Shown here: positions 1-5,302 of the stretch, one piece after another
How the letters are laid out: each line of letters begins with the position of its first letter
Position numbering within the stretch: position 1 is the stretch's first letter
Assembly: GCA_021799555.1 (NCBI GenBank)
Contig: JAJZAG010000267.1
Location: 1 to 5,302 of the forward strand
Length of the DNA stretch: 5,302 bases
Direction: 5' to 3'
DNA from: Deltaproteobacteria bacterium
Lineage (GTDB): Bacteria > Desulfobacterota > Binatia > Binatales > Binataceae
Made by a program: the position numbers and the translations under genes
The notes under the pieces: generated by a model
What the model saw: the letters and a program-made list of their open reading frames with translations, nothing else
Database searches by the model: none
What the model was told of the DNA's origin: nothing

Positions 1-1000
1 GGGAGATCCGCTGCTGGTCTGGCTCAGCGCGGAGGAGGAAGAAGCCTACATCGTGCCAACGATGCGCGGCTTTCGATGGGCGGGATTCGAGCCCGGCATG
101 ACAGCGATGCTCATGAGTCCGGTCTGGCATCGGCTCGCGGCTTGCGAGGCGCATGCGATCGCGCGATTGGGGGGAAGATGCGCATTCTTTTGGGGCAGCA
201 TGGGCCCGGAATACTTCGAGTCCTTTCTGAATACTTTGCGCGAGACACGTCCTGAATTTGTCACTAGCGCCGCTCCATTCATGTTGGGCCTGATCCGGGC
301 TTGCGGCGCCTCACTGAATAGATTACGCGAGGCAACGAAAAGTGTGCGTTCCATTTCACTGGTCGGCTTGCCGCTTACGCCGCGGATGCGCGAGTATCTG
401 CGCGAACGTCTCGGGGTTGGCGACGTGTTCGAGCGCGCCGGAACGCAGGAAGGGGCGGCGCTCGACGAGTGCGCAATGCACAACACGCCGCACGTGCACG
501 AGGACGTATGTTATCTCGAGGTCGTGGACGAAACCGGAATTCCGGTGGCGGCTGGGCAACGCGGGCGGCTTTTGGTTACCAAGCTCAGCACGGCAGGCAG
601 CATTTTCATTCGCTACGACACCGGCGATATCGCGGCTTTCGCGCCCGGCGAATGCGCGTGCGGAAGCGGCTTTCACCGCCTTAAGATCTACGGGCGCCCG
701 GAGAGCAGCGTACTAGTCAGCGCGCGCCGGATTACCGCATATGACGTGCGAATGTGTATCGAAGAGGACGCCTCTTTGGTTGGACGCAACGTCCTGCTGG
801 TCCGGGACGCAGGCGGGCGCGAAAAGATTCTGACTATCGCGGTCGAGGGCGAACCGCACGATCCTACGGGCCTCGAAGCGCGGCTCCGTACGCGACTCGC
901 GGTTAATGCAGTCCGTATTGTTTGGCTCGGAGACCTCCGGATCAACTGGGGATTCCGCCAGGTATTCGACAGCCGCGATCTAGGGCTCGCGGCGAATTGA
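1..1000 (+). CDS. PaaK-like adenylate-forming ligase, 5' truncated
   Basis: This is a partial member of the phenylacetate-CoA ligase (PaaK) branch of the ANL adenylate-forming superfamily, whose members activate a carboxylic acid with ATP and usually pass it to CoA. The reading frame is open from base 2 with no start codon, giving 332 residues against roughly 430 for the family. It begins with GDPL, which fits the end of the P-loop [ST]SG[ST]TG-x-P, so the N-terminal quarter is missing. Visible landmarks (fragment numbering) are AGTQE at 146-150 in place of YGxTE, a DEC/HVHED block just after it, RYDTGD at 204-209 with the ribose-binding Asp, a CACG turn, and GRPESS at 231-236 at the domain hinge. 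The C-terminal GKAxRVxD motif, which carries the catalytic Lys, reads WGFRQVFD (316-323) and has no Lys. Family membership is firm. Substrate and activity are unknown, and a binding-only or altered role is possible. The U32-like gene follows after 10 bases. Confidence 0.85.
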   Translation, partial: GDPLLVWLSAEEEEAYIVPTMRGFRWAGFEPGMTAMLMSPVWHRLAACEAHAIARLGGRCAFFWGSMGPEYFESFLNTLRETRPEFVTSAAPFMLGLIRACGASLNRLREATKSVRSISLVGLPLTPRMREYLRERLGVGDVFERAGTQEGAALDECAMHNTPHVHEDVCYLEVVDETGIPVAAGQRGRLLVTKLSTAGSIFIRYDTGDIAAFAPGECACGSGFHRLKIYGRPESSVLVSARRITAYDVRMCIEEDASLVGRNVLLVRDAGGREKILTIAVEGEPHDPTGLEARLRTRLAVNAVRIVWLGDLRINWGFRQVFDSRDLGLAAN

Positions 1001-1005
1001 TGGAG
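1001..1005 (+). promoter_or_regulatory. Ribosome binding site of the U32-like gene
   Basis: TGGAG lies directly after the stop codon of the ligase-like gene and about 6 bases before the ATG at 1011. It fixes that start and implies that the two genes are read from one transcript. Confidence 0.7.
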
Positions 1006-1010
1006 TAACT

Positions 1011-2114
1011 ATGAAATTGATGCTGCCAACCAACTGGGATCCGGAGTTGCTCCCCAGAATCGCAGCGCTCAAGCCGGACTATCTATACGGAAGCCTCCCC
1101 TCGGAGGCGACTCTGCGTTCATCGTTGATCCTGTCCACGGCGAGTGAGGACGATATCGCGCGGCATGTAGCGAACGCCTCCGAACGTGGGATCCGCCTTG
1201 TCTACGTCATGAATGCGACCTGTCTGGGGAATGTCGAATACTCGGACCAGGGTCGCGGATACTTGCTGCAGCGCCTTCAGTGGCTGGTCGATATAGGAGC
1301 CGCCGCTGTGGTGACCGCTAATCCATTCGTGATGGAATTGGTTCGCGAACATTTTCCGTCGCTCGAGATCCATATTTCGGTGCTCGCCTCGGTCAACGAC
1401 GCCCGCAAAGCGAAATACTTCGAAGAGCTTGGCGCCGCCGTCATTCACCTCGATCCTCAGGTGAACCGCGATTTCCGCCGCCTCAAGGCTATCCGCAAGT
1501 CGGTCGGCTGCCGGTTGTCGCTCGTGGTCAACGAAGGATGCCTGCTGAGCTGCCCGATCCGTCAATACCACTCGAACATGATATCACATTCGAGCGAAAG
1601 CATTAAAGGACGATACTATGTTGACTACTGCTACTACCGCTGTTCGCTGATGAAGATGGAGGACGCGGCCGAGCACCTTCGATCGCCGTGGATCCGGCCC
1701 GAAGACCTGTGGGTGTACGAAGACCTTGGAATCGATTTGTTCAAGATTGCGGGACGCGAAAAAATGGAGGAAGGGCCAAGCTCCCACACGGACTGGATCG
1801 AAATGGTGGCGAATGCCTACCACTCGAGGCGCTGCGACGACGTGGCCCGCCTTCTCGTCGGCATCCAGCCTCCGTACACGCTTCGCGGTGAAGAGCCGGA
1901 GGCGGTCGCAGTGCATATCGACAGCGGCTCGTTGGATGGATTTCTGCGGTTCTTTCAGGACGATCATTGTTCGCTCGATTGTAATCAGTGCGATTACTGC
2001 GGCAATTGGGCTCGGCGCGCGGTCAGGGTAGAGGGAAGGCCCTGCGGCTGCGCGACCGCCTTGGCTCAGGACCTCGAGACGATTCGGCTCGGAAGCTATC
2101 GGAGCGGCATGTGA
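1011..2114 (+). CDS. Peptidase U32-like TIM-barrel protein with two cysteine clusters
   Basis: This 367-residue protein resembles the peptidase U32 family (PF01136). Its characterised members UbiU/UbiV, RlhA and TrhP are Fe-S proteins needed for oxygen-independent hydroxylations rather than proven proteases. The start has the family look: PTNWDPELL, then YGSLPSE near residues 26-32. The barrel core holds NEGCLLSCP (C177, C181), HSNMISH with two His (187, 193), and YCYYRC (C207, C211), followed by IRPEDL and FKIAGRE (245-250). A second group, CSLDCNQCDYC (C320, C324, C327, C330), lies near the C-terminus, with C345 and C347 after it. The C-x3-C plus C-x3-C arrangement and the C-x3-C-x2-C-x2-C tail could each bind an Fe-S cluster, which is inference. 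The classical U32 signature around G-[SA]-[LIVM]-C is not seen, so this is a divergent subgroup. A GGAG ribosome site precedes the ATG. The gene lies between the ligase-like gene and a membrane-protein gene that overlaps its stop codon. The substrate is unknown. Confidence 0.85.
   Translation: MKLMLPTNWDPELLPRIAALKPDYLYGSLPSEATLRSSLILSTASEDDIARHVANASERGIRLVYVMNATCLGNVEYSDQGRGYLLQRLQWLVDIGAAAVVTANPFVMELVREHFPSLEIHISVLASVNDARKAKYFEELGAAVIHLDPQVNRDFRRLKAIRKSVGCRLSLVVNEGCLLSCPIRQYHSNMISHSSESIKGRYYVDYCYYRCSLMKMEDAAEHLRSPWIRPEDLWVYEDLGIDLFKIAGREKMEEGPSSHTDWIEMVANAYHSRRCDDVARLLVGIQPPYTLRGEEPEAVAVHIDSGSLDGFLRFFQDDHCSLDCNQCDYCGNWARRAVRVEGRPCGCATALAQDLETIRLGSYRSGM
2101..2104 (+). promoter_or_regulatory. 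Ribosome binding site deciding the GTG start at 2111
   Basis: GGAG sits six bases before the GTG at 2111, inside the last codons of the U32-like gene. It favours this GTG over the in-frame ATG at 1988, which would add about 41 Arg-rich residues read out of frame through the conserved Cys tail of the U32-like protein. Confidence 0.7.
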
Positions 2115-2641
2115 ACCTGGTCATTTTGCAGACGCTGATTGCGCTGCATCTCGTGTTTGCGGCGGTGTTCGTGGGTTCTAATATTTTTCTGGACTTTCTT
2201 CTGACCCCCAGCCTGGATGTCATTCCCCCGGGCCAGGCCGCGCGGCTAGGTGATAAACTCGGCACCCAATTTGCGCTGTTGAACTGGATAACTCTTATCG
2301 GCCTTCCGGTGACTGGAGGTCTGCTTCTGTGGAGACTAGGCGATCTTCCCGCGCTCCGCGACCATCGCTACTACATGACTGGATATGGCGGAGCGTTGTT
2401 GTTGATGATGTTGATTTGGCTGTCGCTTATAGTGACCGCGGCGATCTTGACGTTTTACCTCCGGCCCCGTGTGGTTGTGAAACTTCCTTACGACGTCACC
2501 CGCCAGCAGGTGGAGGCCGTGCGCGCAGACGCAATCCTTTACGCTGGTTGGATGCGGCGCCTGGCGCGTTACAACGCGGTAGCCTCGACTCTCGCGATAA
2601 TCATTGGAGGAGTCTTGCGGTTTGGTGGATTCCATTTGTGA
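2111..2641 (+). CDS. Four-helix membrane protein, CopD/DUF2269-like
   Basis: This is a 176-residue integral membrane protein. The chosen GTG start overlaps the TGA of the U32-like gene in the sequence GTGA and has a GGAG six bases upstream, an arrangement typical of translational coupling. Four hydrophobic segments are visible at about residues 4-30, 55-76, 90-117 and 155-174. The first contains His13 followed by VFVGSN. The third runs into the basic FYLRPR. A charged loop between segments three and four (about 119-154) is rich in Arg and Lys. A membrane-embedded His near the start of helix one, with a small-residue patch after it, is a feature of the CopD, DUF2269 and HemJ-like group, in which the His can bind copper or heme. 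No second obvious metal ligand or HemJ-type WxxGLxxLPR block is present, so the assignment stays at fold level. Coupling to the U32-like gene suggests a shared process, perhaps as a membrane redox or cofactor partner. Confidence 0.75.
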   Translation: MNLVILQTLIALHLVFAAVFVGSNIFLDFLLTPSLDVIPPGQAARLGDKLGTQFALLNWITLIGLPVTGGLLLWRLGDLPALRDHRYYMTGYGGALLLMMLIWLSLIVTAAILTFYLRPRVVVKLPYDVTRQQVEAVRADAILYAGWMRRLARYNAVASTLAIIIGGVLRFGGFHL

Positions 2642-2715
2642 ATAACATGTGCGCGGTCCCTGCTGGTGGGAGACAGACGCACGATACGTCCGCTGTCGAA
2701 CGTGCAAATGATGTT
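2642..2715 (+). other. Intergenic gap before moaA
   Basis: These 74 bases separate the membrane-protein gene from the preferred moaA start. No convincing hairpin followed by a T run is visible; the best inverted pair is TCCC/GGGA around 2658-2671, only four base pairs. TATGAT at 2715-2720 resembles a -10 box but overlaps the moaA start codons and lacks a good -35, so no promoter is called. Confidence 0.5.
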
Positions 2716-3738
2716 ATGATGCCTTGCGAACCTCAGAGCCTACGCGTTTCCGGAATACGCCCCGCGCTATCCGACCGTTTCGGCCGCACGATGAAAAAAC
2801 TGCGTCTCTCGCTGACTGACCGATGCAATTATCGCTGTGTTTACTGCATGCCGGAGTGTCCGGAATGGGGTGTCAAAAGGGAAATCCTGACTTTCGAGGA
2901 GATCGAGCGCCTGGCGGCGATCTTCGTTTCGCGGCTCGGGGTCGAACAGATTCGCATCACCGGGGGTGAGCCGCTGGTCCGTCGGAACGTCGCGGACCTG
3001 GTGGAAAGACTCGGCGCGTTGCGCCGCGCCGGTCTTCGCCGCATCTCGGTTTCCACCAATGGCTCGCTGCTCGCACGATACGCGCGCGATCTGGCGGGCG
3101 CCGGCCTCAATGATGTCAATGTGAGTCTCGACTCGCTCTCGGCGGGGCGATTCGAAGAGATTACCGGCGGTGGAAGGCTCGGTGACACGCTCGCCGGAAT
3201 CGAAAGCGCTCGCAAAGTCGGTCTCCCGGTTAAGATTAATTCCGTGATGATACGCGGAGTCAACGACGAGGAGGTGCTCCCGATGGCGCGGTGGGCGTAT
3301 CAGGAAAATCTGCCGCTGCGCTTTATAGAGTTCATGCCCCTGGACAGCCGCGGTCTGTGGAGTCCCGACAAAGTATTGTCGGAGCGCGAGATTATCGCGA
3401 AGCTCCAACAGGAGTTCGCAGTGCTCGCCGAGGCGCGCACTGGCGACCCGGCGCGATACTTCGTGCTCAATGGAAGAGTTCGGGTCGGAATCATTTCGAC
3501 TGTCTCCAATCCGTTCTGTGCTACATGCGATCGTATACGTCTGACGGCCGACGGACGCCTGTTTCCCTGTCTATTTTCGCCCTTGAAAACCGACCTCAAG
3601 AAAGCGATGCGTGCCGGGGGCGATGCCGATGACCTTGAAGCGCGGATTTTCGCAGTAGTGACCGCAAAATCGTCCGGCTTTCTCGAACGGTCGGTTGAGC
3701 AGCATACTCATGTCAGCATGCACGTACTTGGAGGGTAG
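2716..3738 (+). CDS. moaA: GTP 3',8-cyclase MoaA (molybdenum cofactor synthesis)
   Basis: MoaA is a cytosolic radical-SAM enzyme that turns GTP into 3',8-cyclo-7,8-dihydro-GTP, which MoaC then converts to cyclic pyranopterin monophosphate, the first intermediate of molybdenum cofactor. With the start at 2716 it has 340 residues, close to the usual 330. The N-terminal DRFGR (20-24) leads into LRLSLTDRC. The SAM cluster is C37-x3-C41-x2-C44, and TGGEPL near 82-87 is the SAM-binding strand. The second cluster is C268-x2-C271-x13-C285, with Arg273 and Arg275 after CD, and Arg30, matching GTP-binding arginines known in the family. The protein ends in GG, the catalytically required tail. The frame stays open back to 2329, but that part only shadows the membrane-protein gene. 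The ATG pair at 2716/2719 keeps DRFGR, whereas the ATG at 2791 would lose it. No clear ribosome site precedes 2716, so the exact start is uncertain. No moaC, moaD or moaE is in view. Confidence 0.96.
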   Translation: MMPCEPQSLRVSGIRPALSDRFGRTMKKLRLSLTDRCNYRCVYCMPECPEWGVKREILTFEEIERLAAIFVSRLGVEQIRITGGEPLVRRNVADLVERLGALRRAGLRRISVSTNGSLLARYARDLAGAGLNDVNVSLDSLSAGRFEEITGGGRLGDTLAGIESARKVGLPVKINSVMIRGVNDEEVLPMARWAYQENLPLRFIEFMPLDSRGLWSPDKVLSEREIIAKLQQEFAVLAEARTGDPARYFVLNGRVRVGIISTVSNPFCATCDRIRLTADGRLFPCLFSPLKTDLKKAMRAGGDADDLEARIFAVVTAKSSGFLERSVEQHTHVSMHVLGG

Positions 3739-3746
3739 CTGGCTTT

Positions 3747-3800
3747 ATGAGATTTATCCGAACTAGAGACCGCCGCGCTAAGAGGGAGGGCGGGCTATGA
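3747..3800 (+). CDS. Possible 17-codon leader ORF overlapping the next start
   Basis: A short frame begins with ATG at 3747 and encodes 17 residues, strongly basic (MRFIRTRDRRAKREGGL). Its TGA overlaps the ATG of the DUF1329 gene in the sequence ATGA, and a GGAGGG at 3730-3735, inside the end of moaA, lies about 11 bases upstream. This could be a leader peptide coupling translation of the secreted protein to moaA, or chance, since frames this short are common. There is no homology support. Confidence 0.2.
   Translation: MRFIRTRDRRAKREGGL
3783..3790 (+). promoter_or_regulatory. Strong ribosome binding site of the DUF1329 gene
   Basis: AGGGAGGG ends six bases before the ATG at 3797 and is the best ribosome site in the window. 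It fixes the start directly ahead of a signal peptide and suggests efficient translation. Confidence 0.7.
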
Positions 3801-5101
3801 ATGATACGCGCCAGTTCCGGATCGTCTCCTTGCTGCTTGGTGCGGCGACTGCTGTCCTCCTTGCCGTTTGCATGGGCGCATCCGCGGCGCATGGACAGGT
3901 GCGGCCCGGAGATTTCATCAACGCCCGGAATGCGGCTCGTGTGAAAGATCTCGTATCGCCTGGAGTTCAGATACGCGTCGAACGCGGCATGAGCCTGAGA
4001 ATTGTGCCGACCGAAAGACTCGAATGGCCGCCACCGTATCGGGAAGCAACTGAAAAATATTCCGCGCAGGTCAGACTCTCCAAAGATCATCGCAGCCTCA
4101 GCGGTTATGTGGCCGGCATGCCTTTTCCCTTCATAGATCCGAATGATCCCGACGCCGGGACTGAGATAATGTGGAACAATACGTTCCGCCCGAGCTCGAC
4201 CGACGATTACGACGCGCGCGACTTTTCGTGTGTTAGTGAGTATGAGGGACTGAATCGGCATTACAGCCCGATCGACTACTATGAAATGGGTCACCTCGCG
4301 AGCTACAACCTCGTGGGCCGAACCGAGGTCGAGCCAACTCCGATCGATCCGGATTATTTAATTAGTCGGCGCTACCTATTGATGGCGTTCTACCCAATGC
4401 TCGCGCCCGAGAGCGATCGCGGGCGCGGATTCGTCCGCATCAGACACTCGGAAGCGGCGGTCGGCGATGACGTCTGGAGCTGGAACCCGGGCGTCCGGCG
4501 CGTCAGGCGCTTGAACGAGGCATTTCTGGGGACTGCAGCGGGTCCGATTACGTGGTCGCTGGACAATTTTCAGGGCTTTGCTGCCAAAAACGAAAACTAC
4601 ACCTGGAGATTCCTGGGCGAAAAACCGATGCTGGGAAGCGTCGCGGCGGCCCATGTACCGGAAGTAACCTGCCCGACTGACGGCGGCGCGAGTGCGTGTC
4701 CGGAGCAATGGGAAATGCGGCGAATGTATATCGTCGAGGGAATGCCTCGGACTTCCCGCGTTCCCGAGGAGCTGTTTGGCCGCCATGTCATGTACGTCGA
4801 TGCTGAGATGGTGTCCGTGATGTACCAGGACTTCTATGACCGACGCGGCGCGTTACGGAAGAACTATGTGACCTGGATGGCATATCGCGACCGTCCGATG
4901 CCGGATGCTCGAGTCGCGATTTTTCCTTTCAAACGAATGTTTCAGGTGGGCGCGAGCATCGACGACTTTGCCGGTCATTTCGCCTCAATGTGCTATCTCC
5001 CGGCGCAGGATACGGCGGAACGTGAGTGCTGGTACATCAATATGGGAGCCGTGGACAAGGGCTTCTTCACGGTTAAGGCGATGACCGAAGCGGCGCCGTG
5101 A
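3797..5101 (+). CDS. Secreted DUF1329 protein
   Basis: This 434-residue protein matches the DUF1329 family (PF07044), periplasmic or outer-membrane-associated proteins with a lipoprotein-carrier (LolA/LolB)-like fold and no settled function. A Sec signal peptide is clear: Arg8, a hydrophobic run at about 10-26, and a likely cleavage after AHG at residue 33. The LAVC at 22-25 is a poor lipobox because Val precedes the Cys, so a lipoprotein is less likely. Family landmarks in order are GMPFPFIDPNDPDAG (107-121) followed by WNN, a YLLMAFYP strand, DDVWSWNPGVRRVRRL (224-239), WRFLGEKPML (270-279), RRMYIVEG (308-315), RHVMYVDAE (329-337) and FYDRRGALRKNYVTW (346-360). Cys pairs at 292/301 and 399/411 could form disulfides in the periplasm. 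The length is normal and the gene looks complete. It lies between moaA and a NarM-like gene, but no functional tie between DUF1329 and Moco is known to me. Confidence 0.92.
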   Translation: MNDTRQFRIVSLLLGAATAVLLAVCMGASAAHGQVRPGDFINARNAARVKDLVSPGVQIRVERGMSLRIVPTERLEWPPPYREATEKYSAQVRLSKDHRSLSGYVAGMPFPFIDPNDPDAGTEIMWNNTFRPSSTDDYDARDFSCVSEYEGLNRHYSPIDYYEMGHLASYNLVGRTEVEPTPIDPDYLISRRYLLMAFYPMLAPESDRGRGFVRIRHSEAAVGDDVWSWNPGVRRVRRLNEAFLGTAAGPITWSLDNFQGFAAKNENYTWRFLGEKPMLGSVAAAHVPEVTCPTDGGASACPEQWEMRRMYIVEGMPRTSRVPEELFGRHVMYVDAEMVSVMYQDFYDRRGALRKNYVTWMAYRDRPMPDARVAIFPFKRMFQVGASIDDFAGHFASMCYLPAQDTAERECWYINMGAVDKGFFTVKAMTEAAP

Positions 5102-5151
5102 CGGCAACATATCTGAAGGCTGCCATCGAATTGACCGAGCATGCAATTTCT

Positions 5152-5157
5152 GAGGTG
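5152..5157 (+). promoter_or_regulatory. Ribosome binding site of the NarM-like gene
   Basis: GAGGTG lies about six bases before the ATG at 5163. It supports translation of the truncated gene at the right edge, which has no stop codon in the window. Confidence 0.6.
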
Positions 5158-5162
5158 CGGCG

Positions 5163-5302
5163 ATGTTCAGGCGGTTTGAGTTTGAAAAGGACGTGTACGA
5201 GACCCTCGAGTTGGTACCGATGAGCGTGAGGCGCAAGCTCGATCTGCTGGGTTTGAAGCTCCACCTCAAACAGTGGCAGTCGCTCTCGCGGCCTGAACGG
5301 TT
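5163..5302 (+). CDS. NarM-like nitrate reductase-associated protein, 3' truncated
   Basis: An open frame starts at ATG 5163 and runs off the window after 46 full codons. It reads FEFEKDVYETLELVPMSVRR, then KLDLLGLKLHLKQWQSLSR and PER. This matches, by memory, the start of NarM, the nitrate-reductase-associated protein family (PF09655): F-x-F-E near the start, a P-M-x-V-R-x-K-L-D block, G-[LI]-K-L-x-L, then a W followed by S and ER. NarM in cyanobacteria is about 160 residues and is needed for active assimilatory nitrate reductase, a molybdoenzyme; homologues occur in other bacteria, where the role is less clear. A ribosome site precedes the ATG, and the gene starts 61 bases after the DUF1329 stop. 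Being close to moaA fits a role in maturing a molybdoenzyme. About two thirds of the protein lies outside the window, so the assignment rests on the N-terminus alone. Confidence 0.75.
   Translation, partial: MFRRFEFEKDVYETLELVPMSVRRKLDLLGLKLHLKQWQSLSRPER

Noticed and set aside
1988..2110. Upstream ATG start for the membrane protein
   Set aside because: It would add an Arg-rich, non-membrane stretch read over the conserved Cys tail of the U32-like gene; the GTG at 2111 has a good ribosome site and starts just before helix one.
2329..2715. N-terminal extension of moaA to 469 residues
   Set aside because: The extra part overlaps the membrane-protein gene in another frame, has no MoaA-like motif, and the conserved MoaA start (DRFGR, LRLSLTDRC) begins after 2716.
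2693..2720. Promoter with TATGAT as -10 box
   Set aside because: The only -35 candidate, CTGTCG, matches three of six bases, and the box overlaps the likely moaA start codons.
2767..3408. 213-residue reverse-strand frame over moaA
   Set aside because: It is antisense to the conserved radical-SAM core and has no family-like motif.
3861..3873. Lipobox in the DUF1329 signal peptide
   Set aside because: LAVC has Val just before the Cys rather than the usual Gly, Ala or Ser, and a better signal peptidase I site (AHG) lies a few residues later.
3713..4294. 193-residue reverse-strand frame
   Set aside because: It is antisense to the well-supported DUF1329 gene, has no recognisable domain, and fits a GC-rich shadow frame.
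5103..5124. Terminator hairpin GGCA...TGCC after the DUF1329 gene
   Set aside because: The stem is only four base pairs with a long loop and no T run follows.

Overview
This moderately GC-rich window (high fifties percent by eye) is bacterial and densely coded. All six supported protein genes lie on the + strand. The two end genes are cut by the window edges. No rRNA, tRNA, mobile element, CRISPR array or long repeat was seen. The large DUF1329 exoprotein, the PaaK-like ligase and the codon use suggest an uncultured, delta-proteobacterium-like soil or sediment lineage. Candidatus Binatota, which as I recall carries many DUF1329 genes, is one guess that the sequence alone cannot prove.

Left half (1-2641): three genes packed like an operon. 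First is the C-terminal three quarters of a phenylacetate-CoA-ligase-like adenylate-forming protein. Ten bases later comes a 367-residue peptidase-U32-like TIM-barrel protein with two separate cysteine groups that look like Fe-S ligands. It overlaps by four bases (GTGA) with a 176-residue four-helix membrane protein that has a membrane-embedded His and resembles the CopD/DUF2269 group. The spacing suggests co-translation. One hypothesis is that the ligase-like protein binds or activates an organic acid and the U32-like protein performs an oxygen-independent modification, as UbiU/UbiV, RlhA and TrhP do. Neither the substrate nor the pathway can be read from the sequence.

Right half (2642-5302): moaA, encoding the radical-SAM GTP 3',8-cyclase of molybdenum cofactor synthesis, has both Fe-S motifs and the C-terminal GG tail intact. 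It is followed by a secreted DUF1329 protein with a Sec signal peptide. At the right edge is the start of a gene whose first 46 residues resemble NarM, the nitrate-reductase-associated protein (PF09655). This gene has no stop codon inside the window. A Moco-synthesis gene near a NarM-like gene points to a molybdoenzyme, perhaps a nitrate reductase, encoded nearby but outside the window. The gaps of 58-74 bases between genes in this half leave it open whether these genes share a transcript with the left half.
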